A DNA stretch of 64,000 nt from Varanus komodoensis (lineage: Eukaryota; Chordata; Lepidosauria; Squamata; Varanidae), in assembly GCF_004798865.1 (NCBI RefSeq), contig NW_025336087.1, positions 14,592,462 through 14,656,461 of the forward strand, in the 5' to 3' direction. The notes under the pieces are model-generated. The model was not told where the DNA came from and did not search any database. It worked only from the letters and a program-made list of their open reading frames with translations. The first letter of the stretch is position 1. Each line of letters begins with the position of its first letter. The translations under genes and the position numbers were made by a program. Shown in pieces: positions 1-20,900 of this stretch.

Positions 1-1640
1 ATATAAAACTATAACTTGTGACATTTAGCCCACATGGGTATTTCTAGGTTCACATTTTTAATGCAGTATGTTTGTGATAGTGGATAAGAATACCCTCCAA
101 CATATTTTTTCAAGAATTTGCATAGGGAAAACATGAACTTAAATACTGCTAAATCAACATTTTCTTCCACCCACCCCACTTTTCTTACTTTATCTGTAAA
201 CTCAGTTACTTTAGGCAAAGAAACTAAAATACAGATAAGCAATTCTGGAAGAAGGAAATGATCATGAAATGTATGAATGGAAGTGAAATGGTCTAAGATA
301 ACCTAAGAAACTGAAACCTAAAGATTTGATTGACACAGGTGCAAAGTACTAGTAAGTTTTTAAATGCTGCATTCTTTTGTTTTACAATGAAGGGAGACAC
401 ATTTAACCCAGCAGAAGTTATTTCTGAATAAACAGGCATAGGATTGAATAAAACTATATGGAATGATAGCAGATAAATTCTATGACTATTGCTAAACTTT
501 CTCTGTTTCAGGGGCTGTACTACAACCTTAAACTACTTCGAGTATGGTTACTTTTCCAAACCTGTGTGGTCAAATAAAGGTGGTTGAAGGTATTCTTAAA
601 AGTTGATAACCCAACTCTTGAGAAAATTGCAGGATATACAGTGTTTGTCAATTGTAGCTAAAATATCAGTCTGTCCAAAGTTCAATATCAGGCTGTCCAA
701 ATTTAAATTTGCTATAGTTTTTCTGTCATACTAGCTGAAACAATCCCAAAAGAATTTTTAATCTGCAGGTATGGATTTCAGGATTAAGAGAATATTGCAA
801 AAGAAGTATGTTGCAGGAGCAGACACTATGTTTGTTTGTTTATAGCATTTTTATGCCGCCCCCATCGCAGAAAGCCTGTTCTATAGATGAGAACAGACTA
901 GAAGAACACAAATAATGTTTTATATTTTTTTTTCTTGCTCTTTTTCTATGTTTAATGTGAAATACATAGGGATTTTAGTATAACAATATTGCAATTTTAT
1001 ATGCCCTTACCTGGGAGACGGTCCCACTGAACTCAATGAGACTTAATTGTAAATCGGTAAAGTGTACAACTGCACTGTAATTTGCAGTATGTAAGACGTA
1101 TTATGTATAAATAGTACAGCAGTGAGAGGTAAACTAGATCACTGGTCAAGAATGGCTGGCTTTGAGCCTCAAAAACCTGAGGGTAATTAAGATTAACCTT
1201 CTAGCCATCGTGACTGGACATAGCTTAATAACAAAGATCGGTGACCATCTGCGATTTCCTGGCCAGACGGGGGCTGGTAACGATTTCTTGTATAATTTTT
1301 TTTTTTTACAAGTGACCGTGTTGGAGCTTTAAACATTGCAGTAGGATGCGAGATGGTCACTTAGACGGCTCCAGCTGTTCAGCCTGAGGCGACAGATCAA
1401 CTCGTCAGCTTCTGCAGAGTCCACAAACTCACGGAGGGCGCAATTCTATGTAAACATAGACAGAATGCAAAGTTTGTAATTCCCAGCCTACGTGGCTAGG
1501 ACATGCTGGTTGTTGTGGGCCTTTTTAACGTTTTCGTCCCGTCCAAAATTGCATAGGTTTGTTTCTTGAAGGACTTTAATTTTCTCCACATCCATTATTT
1601 TCCTTTTCCCGTATTGGTTGTTGTTTTTTTATATTGCAGG
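1..1640. other. SMN upstream noncoding DNA
   Basis: This AT-rich stretch holds no exon that I recognise and no long conserved reading frame. Around 1005-1060 there is a short match to the common squamate motif made of a 'cctgggag' piece followed by 'cactgaactcaatgagactta', an old dispersed-repeat fragment that recurs elsewhere in the window. The short frames here look like chance. Confidence 0.5.
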
Positions 1641-2134
1641 CCTCCGAGCGGGGACTGTTTCGTTTTAGGGTTTGTATGTGAGCCGCTCCGCGAACCTTGG
1701 GGCCCGAGACGCCAGATTTTCTTTCTAGGGTTAATTATGCAGTTAACTGATTATGTACAAATGGGGACATCAAATGCGGAGGAAAGCTACAGCCTCCATC
1801 AGGTGGATGAGCGATCTTTAGAAGAAAGTCGCTGGCCATCGCTGGATACGGGCACGGGATTAGGCGAGCCGACACGCTCCCCTCAGCGAGGCTGCCGGCC
1901 CTCCCCCGCCGGAATGGAAATACACGCAACTGGGCGGCGACATGTTCAAGATACGGAGGCCTCCCCACCATTAGGGGGCGGTAAGTCAAAGTCACCCTGT
2001 GCGGGCACCAAGAAGCCGGTTGAGCTCCTCCCGCCGTCCCTGGTGAATGAGGTGGCGGCGGCGACTAATCAAGGCGGCGGCGGCGGCGGCCCTCGCGCCT
2101 CCCTTAACGGTGCGCGCACGACGCCGGGATCCTC

Positions 2135-10554
<8,420 letters not shown>

Positions 10555-11250
10555 CTGGTGTGAGTACTGCATTTAGTTTTTGCTTTAACTTGCAGTAGAG
10601 GGAAAGCTGTATTTATTTCATCTTGAAGGTGTATATAATCACAAGGCTCTTCATTTTGCTTGTGAGAAAACAGGAATAACATGACTCATTGTGTTTTCTT
10701 GGTGGCTTATGGAAAATAATAGCATCACATAAATGAGTCCAAGCTTGCTACACAGTAGCTTTTACTAGCAAAAACACTTTTGCGTAGAAAAGGAATGGGT
10801 GACCACACATCAGATTTTCCACTTATTAGTGAGACATATAAAGTTTTAGGTGGAACATTAGCTTAAGTGCTCTGAGCTATAGCTGAGTCTCCTACTGGGG
10901 AGAGTGCTTTGAGCACAGAAAGAACCATGCCAGCTGTCTCTGAGCTCTGTGCTGCCCTGACATGAAGTATGCTAGCAGTGCCTAAGCCTCTTTCCCTCAT
11001 GCTCCAAGGTAAGACAGATTGCTAAAACAACCATGTCAGTGTTTTGCAGGATAGGGGGAACATGGAAGCAACCTTCACCTCCACACTCTTTTTGCACTGC
11101 AAGTATGTCTGTACTCATCCAAATTCAGAGGGTTATGAGCATCCTCATTTGACTGCACCCTTAATAGCCTTATCATAAATAGTTCTGCTAAAATGAATTA
11201 ACTGTATTAGAACATCTCTTGAGAGTAATATTTAAAAATGTCTCCTACAG

Positions 11251-11735
11251 CAAGGGACAACTCCCGTCTACATTGGTCAGCAAAGAAACTTTCATGGCTA
11301 CCAAGATTACTGAATGGATAACCCAGAAAAGGAGGCACCACTTACACCATTGGTCAGCAACGTTATTTCACAGCTTAGGCGGCCACTAAATGGATAACCA
11401 TCTGGTGATCATGTCTTCATAGTAATTAGGTGCTTGTTCTGGATTAAATGAACTATTCATGTTGTGCATTCTGAGGATTTAGGCTAACCTTGATTCTTAA
11501 AAGTGAACTTCCAAGATGTAGCTTATCTTCACTTTTGGTTCTACAGTGACACTATGCTGATGAAAATTACTTGCTAGCTGCATGTAGCAGTGGTGACCTG
11601 AACAGAAAGTGCACAGATGTTTGTCTAAAGGCCTGAGTTGGACCACTGGTGTTAAGTTGAAAGAGACATTACTTATCAGTTCGGCTGCACAGATGGTTTA
11701 AAATACTGCTCAATAAAAGTAATTTTTTCAATTTG
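11251..11735 (+). other. SMN1: SMN exon 8 (3' untranslated)
   Basis: An acceptor TCTCCTACAG|CAAGGG after intron 7 opens the noncoding last exon, matching the human layout. It runs to shortly after the AATAAA at 11712. The 3' end is estimated from that signal. Confidence 0.75.
11712..11717 (+). terminator. SMN polyadenylation signal AATAAA
   Basis: Canonical AATAAA followed by a T-rich stretch (aattttttcaatttgatttt) suited to cleavage about 15-25 bases on. It is the first canonical signal after the exon 8 acceptor. Confidence 0.7.
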
Positions 11736-14101
11736 ATTTTCTATTTTTTTCTAGGAAACATTACAAAATATCTAAAATTGTAAAATATTATGTCTTATAT
11801 TTGTGATGACAAAATTATATCCTTCTAAGATAATTGATCTTTTATTTGATATAATGAGCATTTGAAACATTTAAATGTTTCAACACATAGGCACATCAGA
11901 ACCATTTTGGTAACTGAAAATCTGATCAATCTTAGTTTTTTCTGTTTTTTCCTAAGAGCTTAGCAGTAAAAGTACACTAATGCAGAATAAAATAATGGGA
12001 CTGAATCCCAAGAAAAAATATAGAAGAGGGTGGGCAGAAAGTGACTTCCGCCCCCTGTAGCCCCCGCAAAACATCATCTTAGTTGTTGAGAACTTTCCTA
12101 ATTGAGGAAAGGGGGTAGTTACAAAATCAGGCAGAAGCTCACCTGTTCTTTTCTGCAATCTTTTCTCGAACTCCTGCTTTTCAGTACCTGATCTTCTATT
12201 AAACGGACTTTGAGCTTAAAATAACAAGATTTATATGTAAAAACTTACATTAAACTTATAGTTACCCTTCCCTTATTCCTAATAGTTTGAAGTTTAGCTT
12301 TTGAATTCTTTTCTCCTTTTCTCTTTTTCCTAACAAATCAAGGTTTTCCCCATTATACTTCCATACCTAATAATACTGGATCAAGGCTTATACACTGGGA
12401 ATGCTTGGTGAGAAATTGCACTTTTCCTGACAAGCAATTATCTGTTCATAGATATATAAAAGTACAAAACATAGTACACTGACAAATTACTGTGATTGTG
12501 CTAGATTCATCTAAAAGTTGTTGCATAAAATCATAATAAGATTAAATATTTTGTAAAGAATTTGTAATACCTTGGTTTAACAAGATAAATGTTATATTTT
12601 AATTGTCTAAACCACTGGCTAAAAATTATGGTAACTAAAAAATCTGCCCATTTTTTAAAGCGGGACTACATCCTTCGGTGGATGCAGAGAGAAGTCCACT
12701 ATCAAGCCTGAGAAAAGAGCTTAGGGCACAGTCCTATCAGGATGTTCATAAGCCCCTGAACTCAAGATGCTCACAGACATCCAATCCAGAATGGGAGGAG
12801 CAACAGAAGTGATCTTGAGCTTCTTGACCTCCCATCTTGCATTTCTCTTAGACAGGTGTTTTTTGCCTATTTAGCTGGAAAATCTTGGAGGGAGATGGAG
12901 GGAAATTAGCCTCACTGGTCTCATCCACTCTATGCTTACCAAAATGCCCATTTTACCCCCTCTGAGGTGGCTTTCTTAATTTCATAGAGCAGATTGTACA
13001 GTCCTTTGTGCACTGATTCCCATTTCTGAGGTTAGAGTACAATCTCTAAATCTTGTATTTGGGAATATGTAAAATCTTGTGGCCCCCTCAGACATTGTGT
13101 AGGGGCCATGGGATTTTCCTCATAGTTTTTGTACATTCAGACTCTCATACTCATTTAAGCAAGTAATAATGTTCACATACTGCATTTTCTAACAAACAGA
13201 AAGAGGTGTAGTTTATAACAAGTGTATGCACCCTGTGCTCTGATTAAAATGCTCCTTAGTAGGCCTTTTCGTCCTTAACCACCCAGAATATAAGTGTTTG
13301 GAAATTACTCCTGTCGCTGTGTTTCTTGAAAAAATAATGCAGAGCCAGAACTGTTATTTGGTGCTTTATCAACGAAAAGCCGCACTTCCTGGCACCTGAT
13401 GCGCTCGGTCCTAGTGGGTTTTTTGTTGTTGATTTGGCAAGCTCAGAATATTGTCTCTGATGTGTCTGCACACTCCATGAAGGCAAGATGTGAAAGAAGT
13501 CAGATTTATTTGTGACCACAACATGCAACCTGTGCTTGTCACCCATGCTGCTGTTGTCACTGCCTCAGTTTGACTTGCTGTATAACTCTAATATTCCATT
13601 GGCATAATGCCAGGAGTTCTTCAGGTATACCTTGTCATTATGGCAGCATATCTCAAGTTCCAGCAAGACAACAGAGCTTCTGTCATGTTCATTTGACAGT
13701 GTGTTCCTTAGTTTCATGTTTCAGTACTATTTTAAAAAATTGTCTGTTCTATAAGCTACATTGCAATTAACTTCCTACTCTGTTGACAGTATTGACCTTG
13801 TTCAATGACTTTATTGGCTGTGGTCCATCAGTGCCAGTGGGCATAACAAAGATGGGAAAAGTGGCATTGACCCAGGCAGTGATTTAAAAAGAAAAATCAC
13901 AATCTTAAAAATATATAATCTTTAATTTGCACTGAAGTGCTCCTTCATTCATATGTATTACTACATCATTGTGCATGAAATATAAAGCCCTCCCCCTCCC
14001 TAAGTTTAATGTTTGCTATGGAACAGAAGTGCTTCATTTCAGGGTGGATGCGAAATACTTCTAAAATGGCAGTGAAATGGAAAGACAGATACTTTAAATG
14101 A
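11736..14101. other. SMN-NAIP tail-to-tail intergenic region
   Basis: The two genes converge here. I see no exon and no RNA gene. The DNA is AT-rich, with a short fragment near 12728 of the dispersed 'cacagtcctat' repeat. The frame at 13256-13546 (minus) resembles nothing I know and has no splice context. Confidence 0.5.
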
Positions 14102-14107
14102 TTTATT
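14102..14107 (-). terminator. Candidate NAIP polyadenylation signal
   Basis: TTTATT on the plus strand is AATAAA on the NAIP strand, about 450 bases after the stop codon. Other weaker variants exist, so the 3' end of the transcript is not settled. Confidence 0.35.
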
Positions 14108-14558
14108 TAGTATTAGAATTTTCTTCCATTTAAGCATGCAGAGATTTGAATTTTAAAAATAGAGCAACAAAAACATGCTTGCCATAATTAAAATAGATAA
14201 GATAGTTAAGCAAAAGGCATTCACTAGAAGTCTATAGTAAGGAGTGATAAACAGTGATAGGCTCACCTGCCCATTACGTTAGACATGAAGAAACCACACC
14301 TCTTGGAAAGATGGTGGTATAGCAGTAAAAAGTGTCCACACCTCTAATAATTGCATTATTGCTCTAACAATTACTGTTCTGCTTTTCTTCAAAAAGTCAT
14401 ATTTTCTAAAAAAAAAAAAATGCAGTGGGAAGCACAGGAAAACAATGCCTCCATCATGATAATTATGTGGATTTGCTCTGCAAAAGGAGTCCATAAACTG
14501 GCAATTCCAATAATTGAATATTTTAACTAATGTTTACATAGTTAAACCCATTACTTTT

Positions 14559-14923
14559 CTATTCATTTATAATTGGTGAAACTGGCCACGTCCATTTCCA
14601 CGTCAGTTCTAATCTATTTGACTGGGGATGATGTTTCTTCATGATATCAAACATTTTTAGGTCTTCCTCATCAAACAACCAGCCTATCATGCTAATTATG
14701 CTGAGGCTGGGCAGTCTGGAGACACACTGGACAAAAGACTTCACAGTTGCTGCTTGACATTTGATTTGATGGGTGAAAATGCGAAAGAAGTCCACCTTGT
14801 GCAACTTCGGCATATTAGACAGTATTTGAAAGAAATTTCTCCAAGCTTCTTCTGTAATGTTGTGATTTGTCCGGAGGAGCAGGAATTCAAGGTTTTGGAA
14901 ACCTCCATCATCTGCTATTTTTG
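14559..14923 (-). CDS. NAIP: NAIP last exon (C-terminal LRRs and stop)
   Basis: It encodes [68 protein letters not shown] and ends PVSPIINE, next to human PFSPIIQK. Acceptor TTGTATAG. The stop is at 14559-14561. Confidence 0.95.
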
Positions 14924-17900
14924 CTATACAAAAAATACAATACATAGGTGAATAATTAAGGAAAATTATTTTGGATTGCAATTACTATCATTAGCAACAA
15001 ATGCATTGTAAGGGAAATTATCCTATTTGCAAAGTCAGCATAAGCTGTTGTTATATTTTAGAAGAGATACTCCTAGTTTTCAGATAGCACTGTTTTGCAA
15101 GCACTAGCAACAAGTATATTGTTTCACATATTTATAATGGTTTTAAAAGAATATGCGTAAGAACATTCACTTTGGTTTAATATACGTAACACTCATTATT
15201 GCTTTGATCTTACTGAGATAGGATCTGTTGAACCAGGAGCAGCTGGTAGCTGTGGTACTGAATAACACACTTAGCTTGCAATTAACTGCATAGAGAGAGG
15301 ATAGTTGGGTTGACAGTTGCTGACAATCATCATGCAAATGCATTACCTTCTTCATAACAACACAGAAAATTAATTCTGTTTGGTGATATGAATGGGGTGA
15401 ATTTCCATCATGAGCCAGTAACTCTGGACCAATTACAGAAATTGTGCTGACACACAGAGTGAGAAAATGGGTCTGGTATACATGCTGGAGCCAATGAGAG
15501 AACTGAGTTAGGAAACAGACCACAAAAGGTTGCAGAGCTGTCTGCTGAGTTAGTGAAGAAACTACCAACGAATGGTGGTTAATTCTCAGGGTGGTTTGGC
15601 ATGACATGCAAACCAGCCCAGTAACTGAGATCAGAGGATGGACTATGCTTATAGAAAAAAAAGAGTCATGAATTTTTTTTGCAAAGATCAAACTGGAAAG
15701 GTCATGGGGAAAGATCTGATCTAAATAGTATATGCAATGGTTAATTACATTAAAGCAGAATTTATCTGAAAGCACATGTTTGTTATCTAGCATGATTACC
15801 TCTTGATGTACACATGATACTCATCTTTTAATATTTATTGAACCAAATTTCTGAAGTTTACACGGCGCAGTTATTTATTAGTGTCAAAAGGCAAGGCCAG
15901 ACCAACTATAAGATACAGTTGCTGAATTATGTAAAGTAGTGATACAGCTGTGACTAGCACCATCAACCTGAAGCAAGGTTATCTCAAGATTTATTTTCAA
16001 AAGACTCACCTATTTCCAGCAGAGCCTCATCATTTAAACACTCATTGAGCTCCAACTTTCGAAGGTTTGGAAAATGGGAGCATTGCTGAACAATCAGTTT
16101 AGATTTATGACTTATTCCTTCCCCAATAGTTAGAGAAAGCTCCTCCAAATTCACAAGAGAATTCAAAGCCTCTGCTGAAAAGTAGAAATAGAAGGATTTG
16201 GAAACACTATTTACAGCATAATCCTATACATGTCTCCTCAACTGTAACTCACTTGAAGCAATAGGACATATTAAGTAATAAGATTGAAGAAGCCTGTGTT
16301 CATCTTCACAGTCACATTGCATTACATATAAGGAGTCTGTGCTTTCATGAAGCCTCCTTCAGGAAATGTATATATCTAAGGAACGTTTGGTGGGAACCCA
16401 ACTAAAGCAGGCAGTGATCTAAACTGCACAGCACAACAATTCACTGTGGGTCAATTTACTCATGAGGATTCTCATATTGTGCCGGGCATCCAGCTTGTCA
16501 TGAGCTGTTGTGTAGTGTGAGCCCAGGTGGCAACCTTCAAACAACCACCTGGGTTCACCAAAGACAAAAACTGTTCTCTCAGGCACCAAGCAAATTGGAT
16601 GCTCATGGGTGCCTGGCATGATGCGGCAGTCCCTGAAGGTGAATTATCCACCAGTAAGCTGTTGGAAGGTGCAAGCAGCTATGAAGTAACTAGGAAAAAG
16701 GAAAACCAAGAATAGCACTCCCTAGGGTACAATCCTGAGTATGTTTAAACAGAAAAGTCCTATAACTCCCAGCATTCTCTAGCATGCTGGGAATTGTAGG
16801 ACTTGTTTTCTATTTGAACATACATATGCTTGCACCCACACGTCTTGGAAGCCTCCACATTCTGAGGCCTTTAAGATTTCTATGCCAATCTCAGAAAGGC
16901 AGGCAGTGTGGTTCTCTCCAAGCCAGCTGCAGGGAGTCTCTTAACTCCCCATTCAAAGCTTGGAGTGTTTACCATGCTCTGAACGATTCTAGGAGCAATC
17001 CTATGGTGCCTCAGACACTCACCCAGGGATCACAGCATTGCTCTTTCTGTGGCTTTCTGTGGGTTTTATGAAATGGCTGTTGCTTATGTCAACACACATT
17101 TTTTGAAAGCTCCAGGGCAATACCTGTTATGATGACTTTAAAATCCCAGTCAACTTCACATATTCCCCACCCCAAGTCAGCTCACACCAAAATTCAAAAC
17201 TGTTTATAAAGACTGAGAGAGTAAACCATACCAAATGCTATACAGGCTTCCTTGTTAATGAAATTTAATCTTTCAAGATCCAGGACCTTTAGCCCAGTAA
17301 GATTTGGCAAAGCAGCAGCTGCAACAGAAATAAATAGGATTATATATCACTTTTTGCAATGCTGAATGCTCCAGGTCACTTTTTATTCCCTTGCTGACTC
17401 ATCTCTGTTTCTCTTCCTGATTTAATTCTGTATTCATTTAATTTTCTTATCTATTTTAAATGTATATCCCTCTGAGAAATTTTTAGAAACTTTAAGCAGC
17501 TTCAGAAGGATTCTTGTTAAAATCACTGATCAAGTAAACCTTTGGTTCTTGTTACATTAAAGGGAAACTGGAATATTTATGGCAGCCTCCTATTATATTA
17601 GGTGAACAGTCCATTTTTTTGTGAATGAAGTAACTAAGATCTCCAAATGTGAGCCAAGAGCGCCTTTCACTACGGTTGTAGGCCCCACTGTGTGCCTGCA
17701 CTGGTTGCTCTACTCAAGTTGGCCCATAAGTCGAGAAAGCAGGTTATGTTTTTTGGTAGGTAGAAACCAGCAACATTGTTTTGAGCTGAGTGTGTATAGG
17801 GAGTTATACCACGGGTATATTTCTGCTCCTGTGTACTGTAGCATGTAAATATAAATAATATCAAGACTGGATGTATGCCAAGTGCCACAAGGAGAGGCTC

Positions 17901-20900
17901 CCACGCCATGGGGTGATGCCACAAGGACAGGTTCTCAGGCCAAGGGAGCTGTTGGCTAAGTGGGTTTCAGGAGGAGTGACCTGATGATCTGCGCTAGCCA
18001 TAGTGAATGAGGTAAGGAGTGAATGCTGAGTAATGATGGATGGCCCTTTTATAGCAAAAAGGTCAAGCATGAGAGTGCTTTTAAAAGTATATGCTCATAA
18101 TTTTTATCTGACCACCATGATCCCTCAACGAAACCAAACATCAGTGCAAAGCACCTGAAGAGATTTCCCCATAATATTAGGCAAAACAACTCTGCAAATA
18201 TGACTATCCTTGTCTCAAGTCAGCGCAGTAAACAACCAGGAGGTAAATGGAAAAGGTCACCAGTTACTTGGAAATTATCCCATCAATAGCAGTCAGCAAA
18301 CACAAACACATTTTACCCATAGAAAACTGATGTGGTCACATATTGGACAGCAATAGTTAAGGTCATCAAGAGCAAATAATCTTGTATCATGTAATTAGCA
18401 TATGTCTGAGAAACCATGGGAGCCTTCCCATTCCCATAGGAGCGTGTCCAAGGAAAAGAGTAAAAGAACTAGGGACTTAAAAATGGTAGTGCACAAGCTT
18501 AAAACACTGTCCTGGCAACCCAGCCTGGAACTTGGAATAATACTTACACCCTTCCTACCCATGCAAGGGACTGATGTTGAGCATCTACTGCACAGGACAA
18601 CTGACAGACCGGGAATAGCCTTGGATCCCTGCTCTTCTGTTAGCTGCTCCCTATCCATAGGGTATTGGCTGGGAGGTTATTCAGCTCTTAAGAATATTGA
18701 GTAAGATTGCAATGCAATAAGAATATTTGCTGCCTAGAAACACGGGGCTAAGAGTTTTGTACCTGCTCTGTATTTTCTTCTGAATAAACTTTTCTTTGCT
18801 ACTAAGTGTATTGTATGTCTGTCTGAATGTAAAGCCAGGGTGTGTGCCACTTGGGCAGTGTGACCCAAACCACTGCAAAAGATCCCAAACCTTCTGAGGT
18901 TTCTGGGAAAGCATCCCAGTACTCTCTTGAATAGTCTCCCAAATGTATTTCAATGTATTTATTTTTTTCAGCTGGTTTCACATTTATTTTTGTATTTTAT
19001 TTTCAGTGTTACATGTAACAGCTCAAGGATCTTAGGACACTAAGTAGTACACAAATAGTTTAAAATAAATTAAATGATACTAAAATAAAATGAGATGGTG
19101 AGGTGAGGTGAGGTGAGGTGAGGTGACCAGGCTATCCTAGAATGCTCTATATATGGCAACCTTACCCTAGCCAGCCTCCATTATGTCTTTATGGAAAATT
19201 GTTCATTTCTTTTATTTGGAAAAGCTCTAAATCCAGAGATGCCTGAAGCAAGTGTAATCTCTTGGATTATAAAAGGGTTTGCAGTACCTGCTTTCTAGCA
19301 AGTCTTTTATGGCATCATTGCCCTTTCTCATTTGTGGAAGTTTACAGGGGGTCCGGACAATAGCATTTTTAATGGAGATTCTCTTCACAGTTATCATACA
19401 GCTTATTCTGCATTTTTCCATAATGCAGAAAACAAATTAAGGAGAAAAAGACAGAATGGGCTGCACAATGCTTTCTGATTGCTCGCACCAGGAGGCCTGT
19501 GCCTGGAAGCATCGGGAACCAAGTAGAACAACTTTGCATGTACAGCTTTCCTGACATCCAACATTGGTCTGTACCTGAAATACAGTGTGGCATAAACAGA
19601 GAGGAAGAAGAAACTGGATATAGCATCTAAAGATGTTTCAAGGCAAGAAATAAATGCCTTATTGCTGTGGTATGTTTTAAACTGTAGATTCTTAAAAAAC
19701 AAAGTATCACTTTTTTACTGAGTAAAAATATAATCAATAATTGGTATTTTAAAAGTTGCTTATTACCAAGGGAAAACAGGTCTTCATCCCCAAACGGCAA
19801 TCCAGTGAGTTGTATTTCTGTTAGCATCTTGCAAGAGGACAATGCTTCCATAAGAGCCCCCAAAGCAGAAAAGTCTGAATTTTTTAGATGAAAAACTGAG
19901 AGATTCTGAAAGTTCTGTATAAATTCAACTGCAAAAGGGAAGATAATTTACAATGAGAAGATTACAGTCACTGATAACATGCATAGGTGTACACATGAAC
20001 AACATGAATAATCCATTTTATCTAAGCAAATGCTCTAAGCATTCTGTGCTCCCAACTCAATCATATTTTATTTTGAACAGTTTGCAGCTTCTGTAGTGAA
20101 CTTCATATTAGAATTTGGAGATAAGAAAGGAAGTCATTTGGTCAGTGACAAGAAGCCATTCCACATGTAATGAAAGAAAGGTGATTTCAGGACATAAAAC
20201 ATAATAAGAGAGTGTAGGCGTTCATCAGAATTCTCCTGCAGAGATTCACCTTCAGTAAATAGAAACAGTCCTCCAGTGAGAAAGGTCTGCATGCATGGGG
20301 TGATGCCTTCCCCCCAAAATACTGACCGCTGCTTCTGTGTTACCCATTTAACCAAATGTGTAATTGAGCTTCATAAATCACAGCAGCTTAATTGGACAGT
20401 TACAGTTGATAAATGTTCACATTTAAAGGGAATTTTTTAAATGTTAAACATACAGGTTGCTTTAAAATAATTTTTAAACACCCTCAGTGTCCAAAACAGC
20501 AATCTGAAGCCTTTAAGCTCACCAGGAAGGAAAAGGTGATTTTCCATTTGGCATGGCTGAGACCAGTATGTAAAAGCCTTGCCAGGAAAAGTAGAAACAA
20601 AATCTACTTATACCCTGAAAAATGCTCTCGATGTCCTGTTTATTCCTCCAAATCTATTATTCTCAAGTTGGCCACATACATGTGTATCCCTGTTGCAGCA
20701 CGCACAAATCAAGATGAAACTGGGAAAAGTATAAACCAAAAGAAGTACACGTATTGGACATGGGACAAGGTGCACATTCATAAATTTTTTTAAGTGTGCT
20801 TAAACTGACCTCTTATTTTGAAGGAAAAGTGGCCATGGATCTGGAATGTGCTCCCACTCCAGACTGGGGGTCCACACTGGGCCCCTGCCAAAAGTTACCT

